Source: Gluconobacter cerevisiae
Lineage (GTDB): Bacteria > Pseudomonadota > Alphaproteobacteria > Acetobacterales > Acetobacteraceae
Direction of reading: 5' to 3'
DNA length: 64,000 bases
Assembly (NCBI RefSeq): GCF_015244675.1
Contig: NZ_JABCQO010000003.1
Location: forward strand, 186,001-250,000
Shown: positions 42,743-53,196 of the stretch, piece by piece
Numbering within the stretch: position 1 is the first letter of the stretch
How the letters are laid out: each line of letters opens with the position of its first letter
Translations under genes and position numbers: made by a program
Notes under the pieces: generated by a model
Seen by the model: the letters and a program-made list of their open reading frames with translations, nothing else
Database searches by the model: none
What the model was told of the DNA's origin: nothing

Positions 42743-43530
42743 TCCGGCCCTTCACCGTCGCCTGCGCCGTCCTTGCCGCAGGATCCGGCCTGTTTCTCTA
42801 TACGAAGAAGCATGAGACCACGGTTCTGGACCAGCAGATCACGAAAATCGTGCAGGACACGCAGCGCGTGCGAAGCCAGACCGCCATGCTGCGAACGGAA
42901 TGGGCACTTCTGAACCAGCCGGACCGCCTCAACACACTCGCCGCCCGCTTCGTTCCGGCACTGCATCCGATGGAGCCGGACCAGTTCATCCGCATGGCGT
43001 CTCTTGAAGCGCATCTCCCGGCTCCCGGCTCCAAGGCACAGGCCGCAGATCCTCGCGAAGGGCTGCATGAGGTCGTCAACAGGGCCGCAGAAGCCGCGCA
43101 TCTTCCCCTGCCCGCTCCGCAGACTGTCGTGCATACGCAGCCTCCCATCCAGACTGCTCCAGCACCCCGGCCTGTGGTCGTAGCCATGGCAAACCATCCG
43201 GCCCCGGTCGCCAAGCCTGCTGCGATCCCGGCGCGCTCCTCCCATGCCCATGCAGCAGATGTTCAACTCGCTTCCGCCGCCTCCCGTCCGGCTATTGCTC
43301 CCGTTCACAGCCATGCGGACCCTGCACCAAACGTCCATCTCGTGAGCTATCGTGAGAGCCACCCAGCGCCGCTGATGGTTGCTGCCTGGCATCCGCAGAC
43401 CGTACGCGTCAGCCATGCTGCGGTGCCGACCCGCCTTGCGGAAGAACGTCCGCGAGTGCGACACGCTCAACTTTCTGCTCTGGCAAATGCAAATGACGCA
43501 TTGCCCGCGCCGGTGCCGTTGGCTAACTGA
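42739..43530 (+). CDS. ftsL: Cell division protein FtsL with long C-terminal tail
   Basis: 263 aa. The first 115 residues fit FtsL: one short N-terminal span ([21 protein letters not shown]) and a coiled coil ([42 protein letters not shown]). The remaining 150 residues are Pro/Ala/His-rich and low in complexity, with repeated HxHA- and HPAP-like patches. Typical FtsL is 90-130 aa, so the tail is a marked extension into the periplasm. Position between rsmH and ftsI is diagnostic. An 81-base gap follows before ftsI. Confidence 0.88.
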   Translation: MIRPFTVACAVLAAGSGLFLYTKKHETTVLDQQITKIVQDTQRVRSQTAMLRTEWALLNQPDRLNTLAARFVPALHPMEPDQFIRMASLEAHLPAPGSKAQAADPREGLHEVVNRAAEAAHLPLPAPQTVVHTQPPIQTAPAPRPVVVAMANHPAPVAKPAAIPARSSHAHAADVQLASAASRPAIAPVHSHADPAPNVHLVSYRESHPAPLMVAAWHPQTVRVSHAAVPTRLAEERPRVRHAQLSALANANDALPAPVPLAN

Positions 43531-43611
43531 AAGCCCTTTCATCGTTAACCGCTCGTTCAGCATTTTCGGATAGCTTAGGGCGAGCCTTTTAACAGGACGC
43601 ACCCCCGCACG

Positions 43612-45597
43612 ATGCCACAGGACGTGCCACCTTCTTCCGGTTCGCAGCGCCCCGCGCGTCAGGATGTGCCGTCAGGACGTCTCCGGAAAGGTGCGGGATC
43701 ACGGAGAGGCATCCGCCTGAATCTTGACCAGATGCACGGTCGCCTTCTCGGCGTCGGGATGGGCTTTCTCGCGATTTATGGCGCTGTGGCCCTCAAGGCG
43801 ACCGTCGCCACAGTCCTGATGCCCATGGAGCCGGAAAAGCGTCAGATCGCCCCGCAAGTTCCTGAAATTCCCAAGAGCGATCCGCGCGGAGAAATGTCAG
43901 GCGATTTCGTGCTGCCGACCGTCAAGCGCGCCACCATCACCGATCGGACCGGTCAGGCTCTGGCGCTCTCGCTGCCCGTGGCGCAGGTTTATGCCAACCC
44001 GATGGAACTGATCGACCCGGCAGACGCAGCAGACAAACTCCGCAAAGTCCTCCCACAACTGGATCGGGATGAGACGATCCGACGTCTGTCGCTGAAAAAA
44101 CAGTTCGTTTATCTGGCACGCGATATTTCCCCCGTTCAGGAAATCGCCATCAACAATCTGGGCATTCCGGGCATCTATTTCGAAGCGGGCGAACGCCGTC
44201 ACTATCCGCTTGGCCGCACTGCCGCCCAGATCATGGGCAGCGTCGATATCGACGATCATGGCATTGCGGGCGTGGAGCGGTATTTCGACAAGCGCCTGAA
44301 CTCCGACAAGTCTCCGCTACGCCTGTCGTTGGACGTGCGTGTGCAAACCGTCGCGCATGACGAACTTCAGGCCGCGAAAGACGAGTTCTCCGCCATTGGC
44401 GCCAGCGCGATCGTCATGGATGTGCGCACCGGTGAAATTCTGGCCATGGTCAGCCTGCCCGATTATGACGCCAACGATTTCGGCCATGCGCCCAATGATG
44501 CGCGCTTCAACCGCGCCGTCACCGGCATGTACGAACCCGGTTCAACCTTCAAGCTTCAGACTGCCGCAATGGGCCTGCAACTCGGTGTCGTTCATATATG
44601 GGACCGTTTCTCAACCATTCCGATCAGGGTCGGCCGTTTCACCATTCGGGACATGAGAACGGATCATTTCGCGCCCTGGCTTTCCCTGCCCGGCGTTCTG
44701 GCTTTTTCGTCCAACCCGGCCGCCGCACATATCGCGCTTGATGTCGGTGCGACACGGCAGCAGGACTGGCTGCGGAACATGGGATTCTTCAACCGTGTCC
44801 CCGTCGAACTGCCCGAAGCCGGACGTCCGCTTGTTCCAGCACCCCGTAACTGGGGCATTTCCACTGTCATGACGGTCGGCTTCGGACACGGTGTGGCCGA
44901 ATCACCTCTGGCAATCGTGCGCGGTACAGCAGCGACCGTAAACGGCGGCATTCTACTGAAACCAACGCTGGTAGCCCGTGATACCGAAGACGACAGCAAA
45001 CCAACACCCGATGCTGATGCAGCACAGCTGCGCCCGGTCGCATATCGTCCGGGTGCTGACAGTGACGAAATCGGCGCCGAAACCCCTGTGGGCACGCGGG
45101 TCCTCTCCGAACAGACCTCCGCACTCCTGCGCAAGCTGCTGCGGCTTGACGTCACACTGGGAAGCGGAAAGTCCGCCGAGGTTCCAGGCTATTACGTCGG
45201 CGGCAAGACCGGTACGGCGGAAAAGATCGGCGCGCATGGAGGCTATCTGAAGCACGTCAACGTCTCGGCCTTCACCAGCGTCTTCCCGATGAACAATCCG
45301 CATTACGCCGTCTATGTCATGCTCGACAGCCCACAGGGAACGGCCGCAACGCATGGCTGGACGACTGCAGCATGGAATGCGGCCCCAACGGTCAAGAGGA
45401 TCATTTCACGCGTCGGTCCGATCCTTAACCAGTTCCCGGATCTTGCGAACAAGGACGCCATCGACGCCTCCCTGGCCATTCCGATGAACCCACCTGTTCC
45501 TCCCGGCTATCATGCGCTCGGCCCCGGAAACGACCCTGGCGATCCACGTAATCAGGCACATACACCCAAGACCCCGCCCTCCAAGACACAGCACTGA
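43612..45597 (+). CDS. ftsI: Peptidoglycan transpeptidase FtsI (PBP3)
   Basis: 661 aa class B penicillin-binding protein that cross-links septal peptidoglycan. One N-terminal span follows a basic segment of about 45 residues. A dimerisation domain precedes the transpeptidase domain, whose active site shows Ser311-Thr-Phe-Lys314, Ser366-Ser-Asn368 and Lys532-Thr-Gly. The C-terminus (from about 620) is a Pro-rich tail. murE starts eight bases downstream. Confidence 0.95.
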   Translation: MPQDVPPSSGSQRPARQDVPSGRLRKGAGSRRGIRLNLDQMHGRLLGVGMGFLAIYGAVALKATVATVLMPMEPEKRQIAPQVPEIPKSDPRGEMSGDFVLPTVKRATITDRTGQALALSLPVAQVYANPMELIDPADAADKLRKVLPQLDRDETIRRLSLKKQFVYLARDISPVQEIAINNLGIPGIYFEAGERRHYPLGRTAAQIMGSVDIDDHGIAGVERYFDKRLNSDKSPLRLSLDVRVQTVAHDELQAAKDEFSAIGASAIVMDVRTGEILAMVSLPDYDANDFGHAPNDARFNRAVTGMYEPGSTFKLQTAAMGLQLGVVHIWDRFSTIPIRVGRFTIRDMRTDHFAPWLSLPGVLAFSSNPAAAHIALDVGATRQQDWLRNMGFFNRVPVELPEAGRPLVPAPRNWGISTVMTVGFGHGVAESPLAIVRGTAATVNGGILLKPTLVARDTEDDSKPTPDADAAQLRPVAYRPGADSDEIGAETPVGTRVLSEQTSALLRKLLRLDVTLGSGKSAEVPGYYVGGKTGTAEKIGAHGGYLKHVNVSAFTSVFPMNNPHYAVYVMLDSPQGTAATHGWTTAAWNAAPTVKRIISRVGPILNQFPDLANKDAIDASLAIPMNPPVPPGYHALGPGNDPGDPRNQAHTPKTPPSKTQH

Positions 45598-45605
45598 ACC
45601 GTCCC

Positions 45606-47069
45606 ATGCGCCTCTCCCAGCTCTTTGCCCTCTGTGGCACATCACACGCCCTGTCGGACGATCCTGATATTCTGGCCGTGACGGCCGACAGCCGCGGCGT
45701 CAAACCGGGTACGCTGTTCTTTGCTCTGCGCGGCGCAAAACAGAATGGAAGCGCCTTCATCGCGCAGGCCCTCTCGCAGGGCGCCGCAGCGGTCATCGTC
45801 GATCATGACGCCGCAGAAACTTCAGGCCGAGTTCCTGTAATCGTGCGCCCGGATGCCAAGCATCTTCTGGCCTGCATGGCCTTCGCCCTCGCCGGCCCCC
45901 AGCCCTCCTGCATCGCGGCCATCACAGGGACAAACGGGAAAAGCAGCACGGCCGACTTCCTCCGGCAGCTCTGGATTCTTCAGGGAAACCGTGCGGCCAG
46001 TCTGGGAACGCTGGGGCTTGTGTCGGATACAAAAATCCCCGCCCCTCCAAGCCTCACCACACCCGATCCCGTTTCGCTCGCTCAGACTCTTGCCGCACTG
46101 GCCGGGAACGGGGTGGATCATGTCGCGCTTGAAGCTTCCTCGCACGGGCTGGAACAGCACCGCCTGGACGGCATCACCCTGACGGCCGCTGGCTTTTCTA
46201 ACCTGACGCGCGACCATCTTGACTATCATCTGACGCTGGACGCCTACCGCACGGCCAAACTACGCCTGTTTGACAAAGTCCTGCCCGCTGGTGGCATCGC
46301 AGCCGTCAATGCCGATATGGACAGCGAGACTTTCGCGGCCCTTCAGGCGATTGCAGCCCGCAGAAACCTGAAACTCCGTAGCGTCGGATGCAACGGCACC
46401 GCCCTTCGGCTGATCGAGGCCCGTCCCACGCCCTCCGGTCAAATCCTCCGTCTGGCGCTGCATGGCGAGGAGCTGCCCGAAATATCTCTGTCTCTACCGG
46501 GCCGTTTTCAGGCCGACAACGTAATGCTGGCCGCAGCCATGTGCTGGACGAATGATGTTTCCGATGCCCGGCAGGTTGTCGAGTTGCTGCCACGCCTGAC
46601 AGGCGTCCACGGACGCTGCGAACGTGCGGTCGAACTGCCCAACGGTGCCGCAGCCTATGTCGATTATGCCCACACGCCCGATGCCCTTGACTGCGTCCTG
46701 TCCAGTCTGCGCCCGCATACGACAGGCCGTCTGGTCGTGGTGTTCGGCGCAGGCGGTGACCGTGACCGCGGCAAACGCCCACTGATGGGAGAGGTCGCTG
46801 CACGCATGGCGGATCTGGCCATCGTCACAGACGATAACCCCCGCACAGAAAATCCCATGACGATCCGCTCCGAAATCCGCGCGGCCTGCCCGAATGCTGT
46901 GGAAATCGCGGACCGTCGTAACGCCATCGCAGCCGGACTTGAGGCCCTGCAGCCCGGCGATATCCTTATCGTAGCGGGTAAAGGGCACGAACAGGGACAA
47001 ATCGTGGGCACGGACATCCTGCCTTTCGACGATCGTCTCGTCCTCCGCGAACTGGCAGGTGCAGCATGA
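45606..47069 (+). CDS. murE: UDP-MurNAc-tripeptide ligase MurE
   Basis: 487 aa cytoplasmic ligase adding the third residue to UDP-MurNAc-L-Ala-D-Glu. The ATP site is ITGTNGKSSTADFL; the substrate specificity motif DDNPR at 409-413 indicates meso-diaminopimelate. Other landmarks are YAHTPDAL and GKGHEQGQ. It overlaps murF by ATGA. Confidence 0.96.
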   Translation: MRLSQLFALCGTSHALSDDPDILAVTADSRGVKPGTLFFALRGAKQNGSAFIAQALSQGAAAVIVDHDAAETSGRVPVIVRPDAKHLLACMAFALAGPQPSCIAAITGTNGKSSTADFLRQLWILQGNRAASLGTLGLVSDTKIPAPPSLTTPDPVSLAQTLAALAGNGVDHVALEASSHGLEQHRLDGITLTAAGFSNLTRDHLDYHLTLDAYRTAKLRLFDKVLPAGGIAAVNADMDSETFAALQAIAARRNLKLRSVGCNGTALRLIEARPTPSGQILRLALHGEELPEISLSLPGRFQADNVMLAAAMCWTNDVSDARQVVELLPRLTGVHGRCERAVELPNGAAAYVDYAHTPDALDCVLSSLRPHTTGRLVVVFGAGGDRDRGKRPLMGEVAARMADLAIVTDDNPRTENPMTIRSEIRAACPNAVEIADRRNAIAAGLEALQPGDILIVAGKGHEQGQIVGTDILPFDDRLVLRELAGAA

Positions 47070-48439
47070 GCGTTTTGTGGACCAGCGCAGACCTGCGCAC
47101 CGCGACAGCTGGCACGCTTGAAGCGGACGTCAGCGTCACGGGCATCTCGATCGACACCCGCACGCTCGCGCCCGGAGACCTGTTCATCGCCCTTCGCGGC
47201 GAAAGTAGCGATGGCCACGCTCATGTCCGACAGGCTCTGGACAAGGGCGCAGCCTGTGTCCTCGTGCATAACACCGCCGGTCTGAACGATCCGCGCCTTC
47301 TGATTGTTCCCGACACCATGACCGCGCTAGTGGACTTGGGCCGCTACGCACGTTCCCGTTTCCGCGGAAAAGTCGTAGCCATTACCGGGAGCGTCGGCAA
47401 AACAACGACCAAAGACATGCTGAAGGTCGCCTTATCCGCGATCGGCCCGACCCATGCCGCTGTCGCCTCTTACAACAATCACTGGGGCGTTCCCCTCACG
47501 CTGGCCCGGTTGCCGCAGGACGCGCGCTTCTGTATCAGCGAAATCGGCATGAACCATGTGGGAGAAATCGCGCCCCTTGCTGCGCAGGTCCGTCCCGATG
47601 TGGCCATCATCACTACGATCGGCACGGCGCATCTTGGCCATATGGGCAGCATCGAAGCGATTGCGCGGGAAAAAGCCTCCCTGTTCGGCGCCCTTCCTGC
47701 CGAAGGGATCGCGATTGTTCCCGATGATGCTCATGGACAGACAATTTTTGCCGACGCTCTTCCAGAAGGTTGCACCCTCTGGCGGTCCGGCTTCTCTGTA
47801 ACAGCGGAACTCCGCCTTGAAGACCTGAACTGTGCGGCGGAAGGCAGCCATTTTTCGCTCCACACTCCCTGCGGCGAGCAGAACGTGACGCTCATCGCGC
47901 CCGGCGAGCATCTTGCCAGAAACGCGGCTCTGGCCCTCGGTGCAGTTGTAGCTCTTGACGAAGACGTCGCAGCAGCAGCCCACGCCCTGAGCAGTTTCGT
48001 ACCGGGCGCAGGGCGCGGACAGATCCGCACGATCCTGAACGACGTGCGATTGCTCGACGAGAGCTACAACGCCTCCACACCCAGCGTCCGCGCCGCTTTG
48101 GCAACGCTCGCTCTCCTTCCGGCACAGCGGCATGCCGCAGCCCTCGGAGACATCCGCGAACTCGGCACATTTGCCGATGCCGAACATCGCTCTCTGGCGG
48201 ACGCCGTGCAGACCGCAAATGCTCTTACGTTCTGCTGCGGCCCCCATATGCGCGCTCTTTACGACGCACTTCCCCAAGGGCTTCAGGGAGGTTACGCCGC
48301 CGATGCCGCCTCTCTCGCGCCTGTGCTTCTCAACGCCCTCCGCCCCGGTGATCTCCTGCTCGTAAAAGGCAGCTTCGGCAGCCGGATGCGCGACGTGATC
48401 TCAGCCCTCGACAATGCCTCCAGCCCGGTCTCTGCCTGA
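47066..48439 (+). CDS. murF: UDP-MurNAc-tripeptide-D-Ala-D-Ala ligase MurF
   Basis: 457 aa ligase that adds D-Ala-D-Ala to complete the pentapeptide. Motifs are ISIDTRTLAPGDLFIAL, ITGSVGKTTTKDML (P-loop), EIGMNHVGEIAPL, DESYNASTPSVRAAL and LGDIRELG. The last codon's stop shares one base with the mraY start (TGATG), so termination and restart are tightly coupled. Confidence 0.96.
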   Translation: MSVLWTSADLRTATAGTLEADVSVTGISIDTRTLAPGDLFIALRGESSDGHAHVRQALDKGAACVLVHNTAGLNDPRLLIVPDTMTALVDLGRYARSRFRGKVVAITGSVGKTTTKDMLKVALSAIGPTHAAVASYNNHWGVPLTLARLPQDARFCISEIGMNHVGEIAPLAAQVRPDVAIITTIGTAHLGHMGSIEAIAREKASLFGALPAEGIAIVPDDAHGQTIFADALPEGCTLWRSGFSVTAELRLEDLNCAAEGSHFSLHTPCGEQNVTLIAPGEHLARNAALALGAVVALDEDVAAAAHALSSFVPGAGRGQIRTILNDVRLLDESYNASTPSVRAALATLALLPAQRHAAALGDIRELGTFADAEHRSLADAVQTANALTFCCGPHMRALYDALPQGLQGGYAADAASLAPVLLNALRPGDLLLVKGSFGSRMRDVISALDNASSPVSA

Positions 48440-49530
48440 TGCTTTTCAATCTTATCGCCGCTCACGATACGTCTCATGGCGGGTTCTTCAACCTGTTCCA
48501 TTACCTGACGTTCCGCTCGGGCTGCGCCTGTCTGACGGCGCTGGTCATCTCGCTGACTTTGGGCAAACCCTTCATCGCACAACTCAAACGGATCCAGCGC
48601 GAAGGCCAGCCGATCCGCTCTGTCGGACCAGAACGCCATATTCTGGAAAAAGCCGGCACGCCGACGATGGGCGGCATGCTGATCCTGATTGCGCTTTTCT
48701 CGGCGACCCTGCTCTGGGCGGACCTGACAAACGGCTTCGTCTGGGCTGTCATGCTGACAACGGCAGCTTTCGGAGCCGTTGGTTTTGCGGACGATTACCT
48801 GAAGCTCTCCAAACGCAACACAACCGGCGTGTCCAAACGCACCCGGCTGGGCTGCGAATTCCTGACGTCGCTGATCGCCGGGATCTGGCTGCAATATCTG
48901 ACGCCACCGGAACTGCAGAACATGGTGGCTTTTCCGTTCGTCAAGGATGTGCTGCTTCCGCTGGGCTATGCATTCCCGATCTTCGCAATGATCGCCATCA
49001 CTGGCTTCGGCAATGCCGTAAACTTCACGGACGGGCTGGACGGACTGGCCATCGTGCCGGTCGTGATCGCTGCACTTGTCTTCGCCCTGATTTCCTATTT
49101 GGTCGGCAACCACGTTTTTGCGGATTATCTGCAACTGCACCCGGTTCCAGGTACGGGCGAACTGGCGGTTTTCTGTGCGGCCCTGATTGGCGCAGGCCTC
49201 GGATTTCTATGGTTCAACGCCCCGCCTGCGGCTGTCTTTATGGGCGATACCGGCTCGCTGTCCCTCGGCGGAGCACTTGGCGCCATCGCCGTCGCCACCA
49301 AGCATGAGCTCGTCCTGTGCATTGTGGGCGGCGTTTTCGTGGCCGAAACTCTTTCCGTCGTCATTCAGGTTTTCTGGTTCAAACGTACGGGACGCCGCGT
49401 GTTTCTCATGGCGCCGCTGCACCACCATTTCGAGAAAAAAGGCTGGCAGGAACCTAAAATCGTCATCCGCTTCTGGATCGTCTCCATTGTGCTCGGCCTG
49501 TGCGGCCTTGCGACCCTGAAACTGCGATGA
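48439..49530 (+). CDS. mraY: Phospho-MurNAc-pentapeptide transferase MraY
   Basis: 363 aa integral membrane enzyme with about ten spans. It makes lipid I by moving phospho-MurNAc-pentapeptide to undecaprenyl phosphate. Diagnostic loops are KAGTPTMGG (written [11 protein letters not shown]), [15 protein letters not shown] with the catalytic Asp pair, [11 protein letters not shown], and [12 protein letters not shown], then [12 protein letters not shown] at the end. It overlaps murD by ATGA. Confidence 0.97.
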   Translation: MLFNLIAAHDTSHGGFFNLFHYLTFRSGCACLTALVISLTLGKPFIAQLKRIQREGQPIRSVGPERHILEKAGTPTMGGMLILIALFSATLLWADLTNGFVWAVMLTTAAFGAVGFADDYLKLSKRNTTGVSKRTRLGCEFLTSLIAGIWLQYLTPPELQNMVAFPFVKDVLLPLGYAFPIFAMIAITGFGNAVNFTDGLDGLAIVPVVIAALVFALISYLVGNHVFADYLQLHPVPGTGELAVFCAALIGAGLGFLWFNAPPAAVFMGDTGSLSLGGALGAIAVATKHELVLCIVGGVFVAETLSVVIQVFWFKRTGRRVFLMAPLHHHFEKKGWQEPKIVIRFWIVSIVLGLCGLATLKLR

Positions 49531-50873
49531 ACGACTTCCCATCCAATCTTCTTGCAGGCGAGCGTTATGCCGTCTGCGGTCTGGGGCGCAACGGCGCGGC
49601 TGTCGTCCATGCCCTGCTCGGAATGGGCGCACAGGTTCAGGCCTGGGACGATCGCAATGCCGATCTGCCTGCACACCCGAACCTGACGCTCGCTCCCTTG
49701 ACCGATCTGTCCGGAATGACGGCTCTCATCCTGTCTCCGGGCATTCCGCACCTCCGGCCGAAGGCCCATCCAGTCGCAGAGCTCGCCCGCGCGCAGGGCA
49801 TCCAGATCCTGTCCGATGCCGAAATCCTGTATCGAGTCGTTCGGGAATCCGGTTCAAAAGCCGCGTTCGTGGCCGTCACCGGCACAAACGGCAAATCAAC
49901 GACCACAGCCCTGATCGCCCATCTTTTTACGATGGCCGGGCGCCCCTGCGTAGCAGGCGGCAATCTGGGGACAGCGTCTCTGGCCTTGCCGCTCCTGTCC
50001 GATGACGGCGTCTATGTGATCGAAATGTCATCCTACATGCTCGAACGGTTGGACCGCTTTCATGCCAGCACGGCCTGCCTGCTAAACCTGACGCCCGACC
50101 ATCTGGACCGGCATGGAGACATGACCGGATATGCCGCTGCCAAGGCACATGTGTTCGACAATATGGGCTCCGGTGACCTCGCCGTGATCGGCACAGATGA
50201 TGACTGGTGCCGCGCCATTGCATCACAGGTTGCAGCGCGCGGTGTACAGGTCATGGAACTGGATGCCGATACCCTGCCCTCCTTCGAGGGTCCGGCCCTT
50301 CCGGGCAGACACAATGCCCAGAATGTCGGCGCTGCCTGTGCCATTGCGCGTCATCTTGGCCTTGATGAGGCAGCACTCCGCGACGGTCTGAAATCATTCC
50401 CCGGCCTGGAACATCGTTTGCAGAAAGTCGCGGAATGCGACGGCGTGTCCTTCATCAATGACAGCAAGGCCACAAATGCCGAAGCTGCCTCTAAGGCCCT
50501 TGCCTCGTATGACAGGGTCATGTGGATTGCGGGCGGCGTTGCAAAAGCGGGCGGTATCGAGAGCCTTGCACCATTCTTCGGACATATCGCACAGGCTTTT
50601 CTGATCGGGCAGGATGCTGACATGCTCGCTGCGACACTGGTTATACACGATGTGCCTTTCCAGCAGTGCGGAACGCTGGAGAATGCCGTCCCGGCAGCCT
50701 TCAGTGCGGCTCTCGCCCAGACTGTCCCGGTTGTCCTGCTCTCGCCAGCCTGTGCAAGTTTTGATCAATTTCGCAGTTTCGAGGATCGTGGGTCACACTT
50801 TCTTCAGATTTGCGATAATATTGTGAAATCATACCATTCGGGCACCACGCTCATGCAAAAGCTGGAGAATTGA
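49527..50873 (+). CDS. murD: UDP-MurNAc-L-Ala-D-Glu ligase MurD
   Basis: 448 aa cytoplasmic ligase that adds D-glutamate. It starts with [23 protein letters not shown] (UDP-binding Rossmann part), then [16 protein letters not shown] (ATP site), [20 protein letters not shown], and [22 protein letters not shown]. The last is the ligase C-domain entry. ftsW starts four bases after its stop. Confidence 0.96.
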   Translation: MNDFPSNLLAGERYAVCGLGRNGAAVVHALLGMGAQVQAWDDRNADLPAHPNLTLAPLTDLSGMTALILSPGIPHLRPKAHPVAELARAQGIQILSDAEILYRVVRESGSKAAFVAVTGTNGKSTTTALIAHLFTMAGRPCVAGGNLGTASLALPLLSDDGVYVIEMSSYMLERLDRFHASTACLLNLTPDHLDRHGDMTGYAAAKAHVFDNMGSGDLAVIGTDDDWCRAIASQVAARGVQVMELDADTLPSFEGPALPGRHNAQNVGAACAIARHLGLDEAALRDGLKSFPGLEHRLQKVAECDGVSFINDSKATNAEAASKALASYDRVMWIAGGVAKAGGIESLAPFFGHIAQAFLIGQDADMLAATLVIHDVPFQQCGTLENAVPAAFSAALAQTVPVVLLSPACASFDQFRSFEDRGSHFLQICDNIVKSYHSGTTLMQKLEN

Positions 50874-50877
50874 CACC

Positions 50878-52071
50878 ATGTCGGGACTGTCCCGTGTCGA
50901 GACCTCCGCTGTCGCCCGCTGGTGGCGAAACCTTGACCGCGTCACGCTGGCCTGCGTCGGCCTGCTGATCGGACTGGGCTATGTGCTGATGCTCGCCGCC
51001 AGCCCCGCAGTGGCGTCACGCATCGGCGCTTCACGCAACATGTTCATTCTCAAGCAGGTGATCTTTCTGGCGCTGGCTGGAGGGATCGTGCTCGGCACGT
51101 CATATCTGTCCCGCAGGGCGATCAAAAGACTGGCGATCATCGGCGGGATTATCGCGTTGGGCGCCACGGCCATGACGCTGGTGCACGGCATGGAAATCAA
51201 GGGCGCGCGCCGCTGGATCGCGCTCCCAATGATGTCCGTGCAGCCCTCCGAATTCCTCAAACCCTGCTTTGCCGTCGTGACGGGATGGCTGCTCTCCGCA
51301 AGACGTTCTGTCGTCATCTGGGGCAATATCGCGTTTCCAGGCATGCTGATTGCGTTCCTATGCTTCGGCTTCATCCTGCTTCTGCTGAAATCACAGCCTG
51401 ATATCGGAATGCTCTCCGTCATCACGATGGTCTTCATGACCCAGCTTTTCGTGGATGGCCTTAAGCTCTATTGGGTCGGATTGTGCGTTGCAGGCATGGC
51501 CGGGGCCTTTGCGGTCGCCTATATCGTCTTTCCGCACGTCCAGTCCCGCGTCCAGCGCTTCCTGCATCCCGATGTCGGTGATCACTACCAGATCGACACT
51601 GCCCTGCGTGCCTTTGGAAACGGCGGTCTTCTGGGGCGCGGCCCCGGTGAAGGACGGGTGAAGGACCTGCTGCCCGACGCCCATGCCGACTTTGTTTTTG
51701 CGGTTGCTGGTGAAGAATACGGCCTGATCCTGTGTGTGATCATCATTCTGCTTTTCGGAACAATCGTTTTGCGGACCCTCCTCAAGCTGATGCATGAAGA
51801 CGATCCGTTCGTTATTGTCTCAGCAACGGGACTGGTGACGGGTTTTGGCCTTCAGGCCTTCGTCAACATGGGTTCGACATTGCATCTGATCCCGACAAAG
51901 GGCATGACGCTCCCCTTCATTTCCTATGGCGGCAGTTCGGCGATGTCGATCGCCCTGACCATGGGGATGGTCCTGGCCCTGACCCGCCATCATGTCGGCC
52001 AGGGTAAAATCGGTCAGAGAGCCTCTGCGTCTTACGGCCAAAACCCGTTATTTGAAAGGAATGCGCCGTGA
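50878..52071 (+). CDS. ftsW: Septal peptidoglycan polymerase FtsW
   Basis: 397 aa SEDS-family membrane glycosyltransferase with about ten spans, working with FtsI to polymerise lipid II at the septum. Landmarks are KGARRWIALPMMSVQPSEFLKP, the loop YQIDTALRAFGNGGLLGRGPGEG, and LPDAHADFVFAVAGEEYG, then the end motif LPFISYGGSS. The family-typical Asp is in the periplasmic loop. It overlaps murG by GTGA. Confidence 0.96.
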   Translation: MSGLSRVETSAVARWWRNLDRVTLACVGLLIGLGYVLMLAASPAVASRIGASRNMFILKQVIFLALAGGIVLGTSYLSRRAIKRLAIIGGIIALGATAMTLVHGMEIKGARRWIALPMMSVQPSEFLKPCFAVVTGWLLSARRSVVIWGNIAFPGMLIAFLCFGFILLLLKSQPDIGMLSVITMVFMTQLFVDGLKLYWVGLCVAGMAGAFAVAYIVFPHVQSRVQRFLHPDVGDHYQIDTALRAFGNGGLLGRGPGEGRVKDLLPDAHADFVFAVAGEEYGLILCVIIILLFGTIVLRTLLKLMHEDDPFVIVSATGLVTGFGLQAFVNMGSTLHLIPTKGMTLPFISYGGSSAMSIALTMGMVLALTRHHVGQGKIGQRASASYGQNPLFERNAP

Positions 52072-53165
52072 GCCGCCCCATCGTTATCGCCGCCGGAGGT
52101 ACCGGGGGGCATTTCTTTCCAGCGGAAGCCGTCGCGACCATTCTTGCGGAACGGGGCCATGACCTCGTGCTCATGACCGACGCCCGGCATGGACGTCGGG
52201 ACACGGGCCTGTTCAAAGACCTCCCGCAATATGTGCTGGATGGTGCTGGTGTGGCAGGCAAAGGCCTTGGCGGAAAAGTCCGGGGCGTGCTCGCATTGCT
52301 GCGCGGCATAAGAGAAGCACGTCGCGTCCTCCAATCCCTTGATGCGGCAGCCGTCGTCGGTTTTGGCGGCTATCCATCCATCCCCCCCCTGACCGCGTCC
52401 CGGTTCCTACCCTCCGCAAAGCGGCCCCGCATGGTCATTCATGAGGGCAATGCGGTCCTCGGACAGGCGAATGCCTTCCTCTCCCGCTTTTCTCCGCTGA
52501 TCGCCACATCCTACGCGACAGTCGCGCGCCTCCCGCAAAACGCACAGACGACGCTCACTGGCATGCCTGTACGCGCAGGCATCGAAGCGCTCTTCGAAAG
52601 CACCTATGCAACTCCCGAAGAGCGGATCAATCTTCTGGTCTGGGGCGGCTCTCTCGGAGCACGTGTATTTTCCGAGATCGTTCCACAGGCCCTCGCTGCC
52701 CTTCCCGAAGAATTCCGCAAGTGCCTCAAAGTGACTCAGCAGATCAAAGCCGACGATCTGGACCGCGTCCGCGCCGTATATATGGAAGCCGGTATCGAAG
52801 TCGAAGCCGCACCGTTCTTCACGGATGTGTCCACCTGCCTCAGAGACGCACATCTGGTGATCGGTCGCGCGGGCGGCTCTTCGGTCGCGGAACTGACCAT
52901 GTCCGGCCGCCCCTCCATTCTCGTTCCGCTTCCTATCGCGGCCTCCGATGAACAGGGCGTAAATGGTCAGGCGCTCGTGGATGCGGGTGCCGCCTGGATG
53001 ATCCGCCAGCCGGATTTCACGCCCGCAGCTCTGACCAGTCTGCTGACAGACCTGTTTTCCCATCCTGAAAAACTCGAAAATGCAGCAAAAGCCGCTCATT
53101 CCTGCGCGCGCCCTCATGCTGCCGCAAAAGTCGCGGATCTGATTGAATCCGCTCTTCGTCCCTGA
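52068..53165 (+). CDS. murG: Undecaprenyl-PP-MurNAc-pentapeptide GlcNAc transferase MurG
   Basis: 365 aa peripheral membrane glycosyltransferase that turns lipid I into lipid II. GTG start overlapping the ftsW stop. The N-terminal motif [16 protein letters not shown], the sequence [26 protein letters not shown], and the UDP-GlcNAc site [25 protein letters not shown] are all present. murC begins 31 bases later. Confidence 0.96.
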   Translation: MSRPIVIAAGGTGGHFFPAEAVATILAERGHDLVLMTDARHGRRDTGLFKDLPQYVLDGAGVAGKGLGGKVRGVLALLRGIREARRVLQSLDAAAVVGFGGYPSIPPLTASRFLPSAKRPRMVIHEGNAVLGQANAFLSRFSPLIATSYATVARLPQNAQTTLTGMPVRAGIEALFESTYATPEERINLLVWGGSLGARVFSEIVPQALAALPEEFRKCLKVTQQIKADDLDRVRAVYMEAGIEVEAAPFFTDVSTCLRDAHLVIGRAGGSSVAELTMSGRPSILVPLPIAASDEQGVNGQALVDAGAAWMIRQPDFTPAALTSLLTDLFSHPEKLENAAKAAHSCARPHAAAKVADLIESALRP

Positions 53166-53196
53166 TCCTCCGCTTCTACCCAAGAGTACCTGCCCC

